From the NCBI RefSeq assembly GCF_002356555.2, contig NZ_AP017372.2, forward strand, positions 1,116,001 through 1,180,000: 64,000 nucleotides of DNA. Reading direction: 5' to 3'. Numbering within the stretch: the first letter of the stretch is position 1; every line of letters starts with the position of its first letter. The position numbers were made by a program, and so were the translations under genes. This DNA is from Halorhodospira halochloris (GTDB lineage Bacteria > Pseudomonadota > Gammaproteobacteria > Nitrococcales > Halorhodospiraceae). The notes beneath the pieces were generated by a model. The model did not search any database and was not told the DNA's origin. It was given only the letters and a program-made list of their open reading frames with translations. Shown here piece after piece: positions 1-10,357 of this stretch.

Positions 1-573
1 GAAATCCATCCCGGGGCACGGATTGGCCGCAGGTTTTTCATTGATCACGGTATGGGCGTCGTCATCGGGGAGACGGCAGATGTTGGCGATGATGTGACCC
101 TCTATCACGGCGTTACCCTGGGCGGCACGAGTTGGCAGTCGGGTAAGCGTCACCCGACCTTGGGTAATGATGTGGTGATCGGTGCCGGTGCCAAGCTGCT
201 CGGGCCTATTCGGGTCGGAAGCGGAGCTCGGGTTGGTTCTAACGCTGTGGTGTTAAAAGATGTCCCGGAAGGGGCGACTATGGTGGGTATACCGGCACGC
301 CAAGCTGGTGAGATAAAACAAGAGCGCAGTCGGCGCGAGAAGGTGGCGCAACGCATCGGCTTTGATGCCTACGGTACCACCGAGATGCCTGATCCAGTCG
401 CTCAGGCGGTCGATGCCATGCTTGATCATATCCATGTTACTGACCGGCGCATTGAGGAGCTTTGCTGTGCCGTCAAAGAGCTCGGCGGAGATGTCGAGCA
501 GACTTGCGTGCCCGATTTGAAAGTCGGTACACGCGAGTCGGGTGCTGGAGAGTATGAGGATAAGCGAGATTGA
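1..573 (+). CDS. cysE: Serine O-acetyltransferase, 5'-truncated by the window edge
   Basis: The frame is open from base 1 and ends at TGA 571-573; the first internal Met is at 52, but the family signature [20 protein letters not shown] already begins at the window edge, so the true start lies outside. The visible part is a left-handed beta-helix of hexapeptide repeats ([30 protein letters not shown]) typical of CysE, which acetylates L-serine with acetyl-CoA in the first step of cysteine synthesis in the cytosol. The His in IDHG and the Asp before it match the active-site region of the family. A C-terminal tail of about 90 mostly polar residues follows the helix (bases ~310-570), longer than the usual E. 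coli tail and without the canonical -Ile end that docks in CysK (it ends ...EDKRD), so complex formation with CysK is uncertain. Confidence 0.93.
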   Translation, partial: EIHPGARIGRRFFIDHGMGVVIGETADVGDDVTLYHGVTLGGTSWQSGKRHPTLGNDVVIGAGAKLLGPIRVGSGARVGSNAVVLKDVPEGATMVGIPARQAGEIKQERSRREKVAQRIGFDAYGTTEMPDPVAQAVDAMLDHIHVTDRRIEELCCAVKELGGDVEQTCVPDLKVGTRESGAGEYEDKRD

Positions 574-627
574 GCGGGTGGCTGTGCCTAAGTGAATCCT
601 TAAAAAAGTTCGTGCCCCCCGTCTTCG

Positions 628-802
628 AGTAGCCCCTAAAAATGCTCTCCAAAATTACCCCCGGAGCAACTCAACTGCCCCGGTGTGGAGGTCTTGGCGC
701 CAAGGATGGCGCCATGAAGCCTCCAGGGAAGGATTCACGGCGTCCTCCACACCGGGGCAGTTGGCAGTTGAGTGGCTCCGGAGGGAATTTTTAGAGGCGA
801 GC
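628..802. repeat. Dispersed hairpin element, full copy 1
   Basis: A 17-bp perfect inverted repeat (CTGCCCCGGTGTGGAGG at 675-691 and its complement at 744-760) is nested in longer imperfect arms: left CTCAACTG/CGGAGC and GCCCCTAAAAAT (632-674), right CAGTTGAG/GGCTCCG and ATTTTTAGAGGC (761-796). The interior holds the words GGCGCCAAGGATGGCGCC and CCAGGGAAGGATTCACGGCGTCC. A diverged second copy lies at 23481-23629 with the same architecture, so this is a dispersed element of MITE or REP type, not a plain terminator. It sits between cysE and ndk. Confidence 0.85.
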
Positions 803-830
803 TCTATGGGCTTTACGCTAACCCCCGCAG

Positions 831-860
831 TTGTTCTGTGATGGCGCAGCGTTGTATAAT
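831..860 (+). promoter_or_regulatory. Sigma70-like promoter upstream of ndk
   Basis: TTGTTC (831-836), an 18-bp spacer and a perfect TATAAT (855-860). Transcription would begin near 867, just before the hairpin at 878-907, and continue toward ndk if it reads through. Confidence 0.55.
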
Positions 861-877
861 GCACAGTTATCCAAGCC

Positions 878-907
878 GCCGCAGCTTGTTGATGCTGCGG
901 CTTTTTT
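878..907 (+). terminator. Rho-independent terminator or attenuator before ndk
   Basis: GCCGCAGC (878-885) and GCTGCGGC (894-901) form an 8-bp perfect stem with an 8-nt loop, followed by six T (902-907). It lies 60 bp before the ndk start and about 10 nt after the start predicted from the promoter at 831-860. It may terminate upstream transcripts or attenuate ndk. Confidence 0.7.
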
Positions 908-967
908 GTGGTTAGAGAAATCTTTGGCAAGTTTGACTTGAATTGCTATATTTTGAGGAGAGGCTAG

Positions 968-1393
968 ATGACGTCAGAAAGAACCCTTTCGATTATCAAA
1001 CCAGATGCGGTAGCCAAAAACGTTATTGGTGAGATTCTGGCGCGATTTGAGCGCGCTGGCCTGCGCATTGTGGCAGCAAAGATGGTCCATTTGGGTCAAC
1101 AGGAGGCGGAGAGTTTCTACGCCGTTCACCGCGAAAGGCCTTTTTTCAACGATTTGGTTGGGTTCATGACCTCAGGCCCGATTATGGTGCAGGTCCTCGA
1201 AGGGGAACAGGCAATCCGAAAAAATCGTGAGATCATGGGCGAGACTAATCCCCAGGAAGCCAGCGCCGGATCTATTCGCCACGATTTTGCTGAAAATATA
1301 GATGCGAATGCCGTGCACGGTTCGGATAGCCCGGAAACTGCCAAGCAAGAGATCGAGTTCTTCTTCAAGGCCGATGAAATCTGCTCACGCTGA
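968..1393 (+). CDS. ndk: Nucleoside diphosphate kinase
   Basis: A 141-residue protein of the normal family length. It transfers the gamma phosphate from ATP to other (d)NDPs through a phosphohistidine. The start of the protein, [18 protein letters not shown], and the active-site segment [16 protein letters not shown] with its catalytic His are intact. The ATG at 968 follows a GAGGAG ribosome site. The gene overlaps the start of rlmN by 20 bases, as expected for the common ndk-rlmN-pilF-rodZ order of gammaproteobacteria. Confidence 0.97.
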   Translation: MTSERTLSIIKPDAVAKNVIGEILARFERAGLRIVAAKMVHLGQQEAESFYAVHRERPFFNDLVGFMTSGPIMVQVLEGEQAIRKNREIMGETNPQEASAGSIRHDFAENIDANAVHGSDSPETAKQEIEFFFKADEICSR

Positions 1394-2483
1394 ACATGAT
1401 CAGCTCCATGCCGCTAAGGATGCCGGGCCGGTAGAGCTATTAGGGCTTGATCGGCCGCGTTTAGCGGCATTTTTCGAGGCGCTGGGAGAGAAACGTTTCC
1501 GTGCCCGGCAAATGATGCAATGGCTCCATCAGCGTCGGGTTTATGATTTCGAGGCCATGACCGATCTGAGTAAGGCTTTGCGCGCGAAGCTTGCGAAGCA
1601 GGCCATAGTAGCGCTGCCGCAGATAGCCAGCGAAAGCATCTCTGCCGATGGTACCCGCAAGTGGGTGGTGCGCCTTGCCGACGGCCATAGTGTTGAGATG
1701 GTTTATATACCGGAGCCTAAGCGTGGCACACTGTGTGTCTCGTCGCAGGTGGGTTGCCCGATGGGCTGCCGCTTTTGTGCTACCGGTGACGGTGGCTTTG
1801 CCCGTAATTTGAGCGCTGCGGAGATTGTCGGGCAGTTACACTTGGCCACTGAGAAGCTCGGTGATGGGGCCATTACTAATGTTGTGTTTATGGGCATGGG
1901 TGAGCCGCTGCTCAATTTTGACCCGGTCATTTCGGCTTCTCGTGTCTTTACCGATGACTTCGGTTTCGTCATTTCTAAGCGACGGGTCACCATTTCCACC
2001 TCCGGTATTGTTCGGGCAATTAAAAGACTGCGTGGCCTGACCGAGGTTAGTCTAGCTGTTTCGCTGCATGCCCCAAATAACGAGCTACGCAATAAAATTG
2101 TGCCGCTGAATCGTAAACATCCGCTGGAGAAACTCTTGCCAGCTTGTCATGAATATATAAGTGATAAGCCGCACCGGCGTATTACTTGGGAATATGTAGT
2201 GCTGGCCGGAGTGAATGATGCAGATGAACATGCTCGGGAGTTGGCTGCTCGTTTGCGCGATATACCATCCAAAATTAATCTGATACCATTTAATCCATAC
2301 CCCGGGGCAAGGTTTTCGCGTCCCTCTATGAACAGGGTAAACAGATTTGCTGATCTGCTCTTGGAGCGCAATCTTACCGCTACTATCAGGGACAGTCGGG
2401 GCGATGATATACAAGGAGCGTGCGGACAACTGGTAGGCGAGGTAAGGGATGCTCAGCCCAGCAAACTGGTAGCATATCAGTGA
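1374..2483 (+). CDS. rlmN: Dual-specificity 23S rRNA/tRNA methyltransferase RlmN
   Basis: Radical-SAM enzyme that puts a methyl on C2 of adenine 2503 in 23S rRNA and A37 in some tRNAs. The radical-SAM cluster motif is CPMGCRFC (Cys 128, 132, 135 from the chosen start), and the methyl-carrier Cys is in QGACGQL near the C-terminus. I chose the ATG at 1374 (369 residues, usual length), preceded by AAGG, over an in-frame upstream ATG at 1302 that would bury 24 extra residues in ndk. The stop overlaps the GTG of the next gene (GTGA), so translation is probably coupled. Confidence 0.95.
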   Translation: MKSAHAEHDQLHAAKDAGPVELLGLDRPRLAAFFEALGEKRFRARQMMQWLHQRRVYDFEAMTDLSKALRAKLAKQAIVALPQIASESISADGTRKWVVRLADGHSVEMVYIPEPKRGTLCVSSQVGCPMGCRFCATGDGGFARNLSAAEIVGQLHLATEKLGDGAITNVVFMGMGEPLLNFDPVISASRVFTDDFGFVISKRRVTISTSGIVRAIKRLRGLTEVSLAVSLHAPNNELRNKIVPLNRKHPLEKLLPACHEYISDKPHRRITWEYVVLAGVNDADEHARELAARLRDIPSKINLIPFNPYPGARFSRPSMNRVNRFADLLLERNLTATIRDSRGDDIQGACGQLVGEVRDAQPSKLVAYQ

Positions 2484-3247
2484 CTCGACTGCTGCAATTG
2501 AGTTTTGTGCTATTGCTGGCCGCTTGCGCTAGTGGTGGCGGGAGCGGGGTTCCGCAGCCGGAAAAGGCAGCAGATAGCCATGCCGGGGCAGGCCTTTATC
2601 TTATCGGGGTGGGCCGGTTCAGTGAGGCGCGAGAGCGCCTTGAGCGTGCCCTAGAGCTGGATCCTCAGCATCCCCAGGCTACAGCCGGCATGGGTCTGGT
2701 AGCCGAGGGGGTGGGTGATTTGGATCGGGCAGTAGAGTATCACCGGGCTGCGGTCGGTTTGGTCGAAGAAGCCGGGTCTGACCAAGGGCGAGGACCAATA
2801 CTCAATAACCTGGGCAGGGTGCTCTGTCGCCTAGATCAGGTTGATGAGGCCTTACAAGAGTTGGAGAGTGCTGCAGGTATAACGGGTTACCCGTCTCGCC
2901 ATGTCCCTTTAACCAATGCGGCCCGATGTGCACTAGGGGCCGGGCGCCTTGAGGAGGCTGGCGAATTTGTCGATTCTGCATTGGCGCATGTGCAGGAGTT
3001 CGCCCCGGCCTTGTTGGTGCGGGCTGAATTGCGCTTCGAGCAGGAGCGCTTCGCTGCGGCCGCTGAGGATCTTGATAGGGTGAGAGAGCTCGACCGGTCG
3101 CCGCGCTCTCTTTACTTTTCGGCGCGGGTGGCCGAAGAGTTGGGACAGTCAGAGGCTGCAGAGGCGTTCTCAGATGAGTTAAGCGAGCGCTTCCCGCAGT
3201 CTGATTATGTCGGGCGGCTCAAAGCCAATGAAGGGGGCACGCCATGA
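2480..3247 (+). CDS. pilF: TPR lipoprotein, type IV pilus biogenesis PilF/PilW
   Basis: The GTG at 2480 overlaps the rlmN stop. Residues 1-16 form a lipoprotein signal with the lipobox LAAC, so the mature protein should be lipid-anchored. The rest is tetratricopeptide repeats (for instance GLYLIGVGRFSEARERLERALELDPQHPQA). PilF is the pilotin that brings the PilQ secretin to the outer membrane; the position between rlmN and rodZ is the standard one. At 255 residues it has the family length. The pilus role is inferred from homologues; no pil gene is in this window. Confidence 0.85.
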   Translation: MTRLLQLSFVLLLAACASGGGSGVPQPEKAADSHAGAGLYLIGVGRFSEARERLERALELDPQHPQATAGMGLVAEGVGDLDRAVEYHRAAVGLVEEAGSDQGRGPILNNLGRVLCRLDQVDEALQELESAAGITGYPSRHVPLTNAARCALGAGRLEEAGEFVDSALAHVQEFAPALLVRAELRFEQERFAAAAEDLDRVRELDRSPRSLYFSARVAEELGQSEAAEAFSDELSERFPQSDYVGRLKANEGGTP

Positions 3248-4227
3248 GCGAGCATGATCAAAGTAATGACCCGGGTCAACAGCTGCGACGGGCGCGAGAA
3301 GCACAAGGGCTGACAACCAGGGCAGTTGCGGCAAGCCTGAATCTTTCGGCTGGGGTGATAGAGGCGTTAGAGGCAGGCGATGAATCCCGGTTGCCGCCGT
3401 CGACCTTCGTTAAGGGTTATCTACGCGGCTATGCTCGTCTGGTTGGGCTAGATGAAAACGAAATAGTTGCCGCATATAGCCGCACTGGGGAGCCTTCTTC
3501 ACCGGCTATTGGCAATTCGGATCCAAAACCCCGCTCTGAAACATCTGCAACGCCTGAAGATAGTTACTCTGCACCGGTAGAAGAAAAGACCACAGTAGGG
3601 ACTCAGCGGGTTAGTGAGTCAGTGGCAGGTGAGGCTAATCAAGGGGGGGGTGCCGAGCGTGCGGATGTGGATCAGGGCGATACCGGCTCAGCGGCGTCGG
3701 AGTCTAGTTATGCTGAGGGTAAGAGAACCAGCGGTGGCAAGAAGCTGATTGCCGCCTTTGCATTGGGGGGGGTGGCCCTCGTGTTGCTGGTGATTGGCGG
3801 AACCTGGCTGGTTTTAGTTGAGCGTGAAGATGACTACGAGCAACAGGATGTGGCTGAGGAGCTTACAGATGATCCGCCGGAGGAAGAGCGCCAGACAGAA
3901 GCCCTGGCAGAGGAACTAGCAGCGGCCGATGCTGTCCCCGATATCGAGGCCGAGCAGGATGAGCTTGAGGAAGAAGCGCGCGATCCAGGTCTTGTGGTAA
4001 GGGTTGCTGAGGGAGAAGATGCATGGATGGAGATCCATGCTGACGGTGATCGGCAGGTATTTAGATTGGTTCAAGGTCCAGAGACGCTGGAGCTTGATGA
4101 GGCAGATGAGTACAACATTGTCATTGGCAACGCCCCTGCGGTTGAGATTGAGCACTTTGGGGAAGATTTTGATTTGGCTCCATTTACTAGACAGGATGTA
4201 GCACGTTTGACTCTGACCAGAGATTAG
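3244..4227 (+). CDS. rodZ: Cytoskeletal protein RodZ
   Basis: ATG overlaps the upstream stop (ATGA). Domains in order: an N-terminal Xre-like helix-turn-helix (residues ~12-80, QQLRRAREAQGLTTRAVAASLNL) that binds MreB in the cytosol; a low-complexity Ser/Glu linker (~85-160); one membrane helix (~168-192, LIAAFALGGVALVLLVIGG); a very acidic periplasmic linker (~195-250); and a C-terminal DUF4115 domain. It couples MreB to the elongasome and sets rod shape. The strongly acidic linker fits a salt-adapted proteome. The ispG gene that commonly follows rodZ is absent; hisS starts 18 bases downstream. Confidence 0.93.
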   Translation: MSEHDQSNDPGQQLRRAREAQGLTTRAVAASLNLSAGVIEALEAGDESRLPPSTFVKGYLRGYARLVGLDENEIVAAYSRTGEPSSPAIGNSDPKPRSETSATPEDSYSAPVEEKTTVGTQRVSESVAGEANQGGGAERADVDQGDTGSAASESSYAEGKRTSGGKKLIAAFALGGVALVLLVIGGTWLVLVEREDDYEQQDVAEELTDDPPEEERQTEALAEELAAADAVPDIEAEQDELEEEARDPGLVVRVAEGEDAWMEIHADGDRQVFRLVQGPETLELDEADEYNIVIGNAPAVEIEHFGEDFDLAPFTRQDVARLTLTRD

Positions 4228-4244
4228 CAAGGGAGTAACGCGAG

Positions 4245-5528
4245 GTGGCGAAAAAGGGAATCCAGAGCGTACGTGGTTTTTGTGACATCCTCCCCGCCGA
4301 GGCGGCGATTTGGCAACGTGCTGAGAAGATCATTCGACGTGTGCTGGAGGCGTACGGGTATCGGGAGATCAGGTTGCCGATGCTTGAGCGGACAGAGCTT
4401 TTCTGCCGCTCGATAGGCGAGGTTACCGATATAGTCGAAAAGGAGATGTATACTTTTGAGGATCGTAACGGCGACAGTGTAACCTTACGCCCGGAAGGGA
4501 CGGCCGGCTGTGTGCGTGCCGGGATCGAGAATGGACTGTTGCATAACAGTGAGCCGCGGCTGTGGTACTCGGGGCCGATGTTCCGTCATGAGCGCCCGCA
4601 AAAAGGTCGATTGCGTCAATTCCATCAAGTTGGCGCTGAGGTCTTCGGCGTCTCGGCGGCCGAGATGGATGCCGAGATGATTGTCATGACCGCCCGGCTG
4701 TTCCGCGAACTTGGCCTTAATGGCCTGCGCTTGCAGATTAATTCGCTTGGCACCCCCCAAAGCCGAGCTGCGCACCGCCAGGAGCTGATCGCCTATTTGC
4801 GGGATAATGAAGATCAGCTTGACGAAGATGCTAGGCGGCGGCTGGAGACCAATCCGCTGCGCATCTTCGATAGTAAGAACCCCCAGGTCCAGCATGTCAT
4901 GGCCGCAGCGCCACGGCTTCTGGATAATTTGGATGAGCAATCAGCAGAGCATTTCGCAACAGTTAGAAACCTGCTTGAGCAAGCGGGGGTGGATTATGAA
5001 GTCAATCCTGCCTTGGTTAGGGGGCTCGACTATTACACCAGGACCGTGTTTGAGTGGGTCAGTGACGATCTCGGGGCGCAGGGCACGGTTTGTGCGGGAG
5101 GTCGCTTTGATGGTCTCGTCGAGCAGTTGGGCGGCAAAGCCACCCCGGCGATAGGTTTCGCGCTCGGCTTGGAGCGGTTGATAGCGTTGCTGGGGCAGAG
5201 TGATAAGCAACCAGTCGGTGATGCGCCCCACGCCTACCTGGTGGTAGCCTGTGATGCCGGGGCTGCATTTGACCTGGCCGAACGCCTACGTGATCGCTTG
5301 CCAGGGCTGCGCCTGCAGGTTAACCCTGGTGAAGGCGGGTTCAAGGGACAATTGAAGCGCGCAGATCGCTGCGGCGCTCGCCTGGCCCTCATTTTGGGTG
5401 AGCGGGAGCTAGCTATGCATGTGGTGACTGTGAAAGATTTACGCAGCGGCGAAGAGCAGCGGCAGTTGGGTTACGACGAGCTGGAACAACTTTTGCATGA
5501 TATAATTGCAGAAGAACCGGCAGATTGA
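4245..5528 (+). CDS. hisS: Histidyl-tRNA synthetase
   Basis: Class II aminoacyl-tRNA synthetase of 427 residues, normal length. It carries motif 2 ([17 protein letters not shown]), the HisA loop [15 protein letters not shown] and motif 3 ([11 protein letters not shown]), followed by the anticodon-binding domain (from ~residue 330). Start is GTG 4245 with GGGAG upstream. It charges tRNA-His with histidine in the cytosol. The cluster with yfgM and bamB is conserved in gammaproteobacteria. Confidence 0.97.
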   Translation: MAKKGIQSVRGFCDILPAEAAIWQRAEKIIRRVLEAYGYREIRLPMLERTELFCRSIGEVTDIVEKEMYTFEDRNGDSVTLRPEGTAGCVRAGIENGLLHNSEPRLWYSGPMFRHERPQKGRLRQFHQVGAEVFGVSAAEMDAEMIVMTARLFRELGLNGLRLQINSLGTPQSRAAHRQELIAYLRDNEDQLDEDARRRLETNPLRIFDSKNPQVQHVMAAAPRLLDNLDEQSAEHFATVRNLLEQAGVDYEVNPALVRGLDYYTRTVFEWVSDDLGAQGTVCAGGRFDGLVEQLGGKATPAIGFALGLERLIALLGQSDKQPVGDAPHAYLVVACDAGAAFDLAERLRDRLPGLRLQVNPGEGGFKGQLKRADRCGARLALILGERELAMHVVTVKDLRSGEEQRQLGYDELEQLLHDIIAEEPAD

Positions 5529-5546
5529 ATCTATTGAGGTAGCTTG

Positions 5547-6176
5547 ATGGACCGCAAAGACGAAGAAGAGTTTGATCAGCTCAGGGATTGGTGGCGGCGC
5601 AACGGCCCCTCCCTCATGCTTGGTATATCAGCAGCTATGGTGGTCTTGGCTGGCTGGTGGGCCTACGGTACTTGGCAGGAACGCTCGGCTCAGCAGGCGG
5701 CTACGGCCTATGCTGAGTTTCTAGAGGTGGAGCGCCGTGACGCCGAGTTGGAGGAGTTAGCAGGCCTTGGTCAACGCCTGCTTGATGATCACAGTGGCAG
5801 CGGCTATGCAGTGCTAGCAGCCATGCGTATGGCGCGGTTGCAGGTCGATGCAGGTGCCTATGCCGATGCAGCGGACACCTTGGGTTGGTTGGTGGAGAAT
5901 AGCGATCATCGGCCCACGGCAGAATTGGCGAAGTTAAGGCAGGCGCGAGTGTTATCACAGATTGACCCGGAAAAGGCTATAGAGTTGCTTGAGGCCGATG
6001 TCTCGGATGGTTTTAAGGCGGCCTATGCTGAACTCAAGGGCGACCTGCTTGCCGAGCTCGGGAGACAAGATGAAGCGGCGCAAGCCTATCGCCAGGCCTT
6101 GGCCGCAAACGGCTTGGCGCCGCAGTCCCGGGAGTTGGTTGAGATGAAGCTGCGCGCTGTGGAATCAGAGGCTTGA
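5547..6176 (+). CDS. yfgM: YfgM-type membrane-anchored TPR protein
   Basis: 209 residues from ATG 5547, which has GAGGT at a good distance; an in-frame TTG three bases upstream is less well placed. A short charged cytosolic N-terminus (DEEEFDQLRDWWRRNG) precedes one membrane helix (~20-40) and a periplasmic TPR-like domain. YfgM is an ancillary partner of the SecYEG translocon that associates with PpiD. The DUF2133 N-terminus and the position between hisS and bamB support the call. Confidence 0.88.
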   Translation: MDRKDEEEFDQLRDWWRRNGPSLMLGISAAMVVLAGWWAYGTWQERSAQQAATAYAEFLEVERRDAELEELAGLGQRLLDDHSGSGYAVLAAMRMARLQVDAGAYADAADTLGWLVENSDHRPTAELAKLRQARVLSQIDPEKAIELLEADVSDGFKAAYAELKGDLLAELGRQDEAAQAYRQALAANGLAPQSRELVEMKLRAVESEA

Positions 6177-6178
6177 CT

Positions 6179-7327
6179 GTGGCTCGGTTGCGAACAATCA
6201 AACAGGCCCTACTTCCAGGCGCGGTTCTGGTAGCTCTTAGTGCTGGGTGCTCGCTGCAAAAGCCTCTACCTGAGCCTCAGGTGGAAGAGAAGATCGATGT
6301 CGAAGTGGTGCGCAGCAGCTGGCCGGTAGGCAGGCTTGAGGCGGGACTCGCCTTCGATCCCTACTACGCTGATGGGCAGATTTATCTGGCCGATGGTCGT
6401 GGCTGGGTAAAATCAATAGAGGCTGAACAGGCATCGAAGCGCTGGTTGCGAAAGCTGGATAAACCTCTTTCAGCCGGCCCTAAGGTTGCTGGCGAGAAGG
6501 TCTTTGTAGCTGATCGCAAGGGCGGCTTTTATGCACTCAACAGGGAAGACGGGGAGCCGCTCTGGGAAGCCCAATTAAGCAGCGAAATACTCGCCGAGCC
6601 GCGCATGACTCGCGGTGTGGTCATAGCCAGAGCTGGGAACGGCAGGCTTTACGGGCTTGATGCTGAGAGTGGTGAGCGACTGTGGATGTTCGAGCGCAGT
6701 GTGCCGCCTCTGACACTCCGGCAACGCAGTGCCCCGGCTGTATCCGGCAGTAGCGTTGTGGTCGGTCTGGAGGGTGGCCGCTTGGTAGCCCTGGATGTTA
6801 CCGACGGATCGGTGCGCTGGGAGCATACCCTATCTGAGCCACGCGGCAGGACCGAGCTAGAGCGCATGCGGGATATTGCTGCCGAGCCGGTGATAGACCG
6901 TGGCGCGGTCTATGCTGTTGCCTATCAGGGCGAGCTGGCCGCGGTGCGCATGGCGACGGGAAGTAGTCAATGGAGCCGCAGCGTTTCTAGCTTCAGTGGC
7001 TTTCTGCTCGATAATGAGGAGATCTATCTCGCCGGCACAGATGGTAGGGTGTGGTCGTTTGATAGGCGTAACGGTGCTACCGCATGGCGTCAGGAAAAAC
7101 TGGAGGGCCTGTCTCTGACCAGGCCAGTTGCCTACGGTGACTACCTGGTAGTCGGCGATAACGCTGGTTATGTCAATTGGCTGCGCTTGCGTGACGGTGA
7201 GCTAATGGCGCGCACCCGGCTCTCTTCGGTGCCCATTGAGCGTACCCCTGTTGTGACCAGTGCTGAAGATGGTCTGGTCTGGGTTATTGACTCAAGAGGG
7301 CGTATTACGGCCCTGCGGGTCGATTAA
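6179..7327 (+). CDS. bamB: Outer-membrane assembly lipoprotein BamB
   Basis: Start GTG 6179 is seven bases after AGAGG; a TTG at 6173 is also in frame. The signal peptide ends in the lipobox SAGC, so the protein is a lipoprotein. The body is a beta-propeller of PQQ-like repeats (e.g. YALNREDGEPLWEAQL, YGLDAESGERLWMFER). BamB is a non-essential scaffold of the BAM complex that folds outer-membrane proteins. At 382 residues it has the normal length. The gene that usually follows, der, is absent; adk comes next after 107 bases. Confidence 0.93.
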   Translation: MARLRTIKQALLPGAVLVALSAGCSLQKPLPEPQVEEKIDVEVVRSSWPVGRLEAGLAFDPYYADGQIYLADGRGWVKSIEAEQASKRWLRKLDKPLSAGPKVAGEKVFVADRKGGFYALNREDGEPLWEAQLSSEILAEPRMTRGVVIARAGNGRLYGLDAESGERLWMFERSVPPLTLRQRSAPAVSGSSVVVGLEGGRLVALDVTDGSVRWEHTLSEPRGRTELERMRDIAAEPVIDRGAVYAVAYQGELAAVRMATGSSQWSRSVSSFSGFLLDNEEIYLAGTDGRVWSFDRRNGATAWRQEKLEGLSLTRPVAYGDYLVVGDNAGYVNWLRLRDGELMARTRLSSVPIERTPVVTSAEDGLVWVIDSRGRITALRVD

Positions 7328-7434
7328 TTATTTAATTTTCCAGCTTTTGATTTATAGGGTATGCTCTCCTGCATAGCCTGTCACAGGTGATGCATGCCAT
7401 TTGTTCTGTTTATTGACTTTTGAGAGGTGATTAA

Positions 7435-8105
<671 letters not shown>

Positions 8106-8106
<1 letters not shown>

Positions 8107-9722
8107 TGCGCCGTATACTCGCGGTATTTTTCGCCTTTTTTCTCTCCGCTATGCCGCTTGGCGGCGCGGAGGAGAGGGGCACAGCGGTTCTTCTCGATGT
8201 CAGCGGGCCGATAGGTCCGGCGACGACCGATTACATCGTGCGTGGTATCGACCATGCCGAGGATACTGGCGCGAGTCTGGTGATCTTGCGCTTGAATACC
8301 CCTGGTGGGTTAGACGACGCCATGCGCGATATAATCGGCTCCATAATCTCCTCTTCAGTGCCGGTTGCTACTTATGTTGCACCAGGGGGTGCGCGGGCAA
8401 CTAGCGCCGGCACCTATATCCTCTATGCCTCGCATGTCGCGGCGATGGCCCCGGCCACCACGGTTGGGGCAGCAACTCCGGTGCAGATGGGTTCTCACAG
8501 CGCCTTGCCTGGTGGGATTGCGAGCGACGCTGGCTTTGCTGTCACTTCGCTGCCTCTGGTGTTGGAAGACTCCTTGACTCGCTCTGGCGGTATCCTGCCG
8601 ACCGATGAGGGCGAGGTAGAGGATCTTGAGGAGATGATCCGCGAGATGGCGGAACGCTTTGATGAGCAGGAAGAGGCTGGCGAAGAAGATGACGCTGCGG
8701 CGAGAGAAGAAGATCAGCCTGAGGGCGACACCGCTGAGGATGATGATGCCGCAGAGGCAGAGGCCAAGGATGACGAGGCCGAGGCTCGTGACGAAGAAGA
8801 GCGGGAAGAGGCCGCTGATGAGCCCCAGGAGGAGCGCCCTGGAGCCATGGAGCGGAAGATCGTCGAGGATGCTGTCTCCTACATCCGCAGCCTGGCTGAA
8901 CTGCGCGGACGTAATGCTGAGTGGGCCGAAAAAGCCGTGCGCGAATCGGTGAGTGCCTCCTATAGCGAGGCAGCAGAGATAGGCATCATCGACTTCGTCG
9001 CCGAAGATATAGAAGAACTGCTGGAGAAGGCCGACGGCAGAGTGGTTAAACTGCCTACCGGTGAGCACGAGCTCAAGACCATCGGTCTGCAGGTAGAGTT
9101 GCACGAACCCGATTGGCGCAATCAGCTGCTCTCCGTGATTACTAACCCTAATGTCGCCTATATCCTCATGCTGATAGGCATATATGGGATAATCTTCGAG
9201 CTGATGAACCCCGGATCTCTCGTCCCAGGTGTTATCGGCGGGGTGTCGCTGCTGTTGGCGATGTATGCCTTCCAAGCATTGCCCATAACCTATGCCGGAC
9301 TGGCACTAATGGGGCTGGGCATAGCGTTCATGATAGCCGAGGCGTTTATGCCTAGCTTCGGTATCCTGGGCATAGGTGGGGCTATTGCCTTTGTCCTCGG
9401 TTCGATAATGCTCATGGATACCGACGTCCAGGGCTTCGAGATATCGCTTGGGGTGATAGCTGGCTTTACCATCGCGAGCATGATTATCTTTATCGGAGTG
9501 GCGACGATGGCGGCGCGGGCCTGGCAGCGGCCACGTCTGGGTGGTGCCGAGCAGATGATAAGCGCAGAGGCCGTTGCCGATGAGGACTTCAGCGCCGATG
9601 GCCATGTCCGTTATGCCGGCGAGCGCTGGCGCGCGCGGAGTAGTCAGCCGGTCAAGGCTGGGCAGCGTGTCCGGATTGTTAGCAAGGATGGATTGAATCT
9701 ACAGGTGGAGCCTTATGAATGA
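8106..9722 (+). CDS. nfeD: NfeD-family membrane-bound ClpP-class serine protease
   Basis: Long NfeD: signal peptide (1-21), ClpP-like protease domain with the nucleophile Ser100 in [10 protein letters not shown] and probable general base Lys276 in WAEKAVRES, then a multi-helix membrane region (~345-465) and a C-terminal soluble OB fold (~480-538). Homologues cleave hydrophobic stretches of stomatin partners and are linked to membrane quality control; no stomatin gene lies next door. Between the two catalytic residues is an insertion of about 80 residues (165-246) made almost entirely of Glu, Asp and Ala, absent from typical family members as I know them. The last bases overlap pdxH. Confidence 0.9.
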
Positions 9723-10320
9723 ACCACGTAGCGCCTCAGACGATCTTTACCGTGAGGCGTTGGATCGAGTTAAACAGGCTATTGAGAGAGCCAGCCAGAC
9801 CGATTTGTATGAACCTACCGCAGGGGTTTTGGCTACCGCAGGGAATGCTGGTTGGCCGACAGCACGGACAGTTCTGTTGAAGGGGCTTGATGAAGCCGGT
9901 GCCTTGTTCTACACCAACCTGTGTAGTCGCAAGGCCCAGCAACTAAGTGAGAACCCGCGGGCATCGCTCTGTTTTTTCTGGCAGCCTTTGGCCGAGCAGG
10001 TGGAGATTTGCGGCAGCGTTGTGCGGATCAGTGCTGCCGAGGCGGATGAATACTGGGCCGAGCGTCCGCGTGATAGCCAAATCGGTGGGTGGGCTTCAGA
10101 TCAGTCGCAGCCGTTGGAGTCGCGACGTGAACTTGAAGAGCGCGCGGCCGAGATCGAGCGCCGCTTTCCGGATCGGATACCGCGCCCACCCCACTGGTCC
10201 GGTTATCGCTTGGTGCCGGTCAGTATAGAGTTGTGGCGGGCCGGGGAAGGCCGTTTGCATGAGCGTGAGCGCTATGAGCTCCATCCCGAGGGCTGGGAGC
10301 GCATGCTGCTAAACCCCTGA
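9715..10320 (+). CDS. pdxH: Pyridoxamine/pyridoxine 5'-phosphate oxidase
   Basis: FMN enzyme that oxidises PNP or PMP to pyridoxal 5'-phosphate. The FMN/substrate-binding stretch ([28 protein letters not shown]), [15 protein letters not shown], and the C-terminal dimerisation part ([24 protein letters not shown]) are all present. 201 residues; N-terminus somewhat short, as is common. It starts eight bases inside nfeD. Confidence 0.95.
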   Translation: MNEPRSASDDLYREALDRVKQAIERASQTDLYEPTAGVLATAGNAGWPTARTVLLKGLDEAGALFYTNLCSRKAQQLSENPRASLCFFWQPLAEQVEICGSVVRISAAEADEYWAERPRDSQIGGWASDQSQPLESRRELEERAAEIERRFPDRIPRPPHWSGYRLVPVSIELWRAGEGRLHERERYELHPEGWERMLLNP

Positions 10321-10357
10321 TTTATAAAGTGATTTGTTAAGTGGTGCGAATTTAGTT

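Noticed and set aside
655-930. 91-codon minus-strand ORF over the first hairpin element
   Set aside because: It is read through the palindromic repeat; the product has no recognisable domain and no ribosome site.
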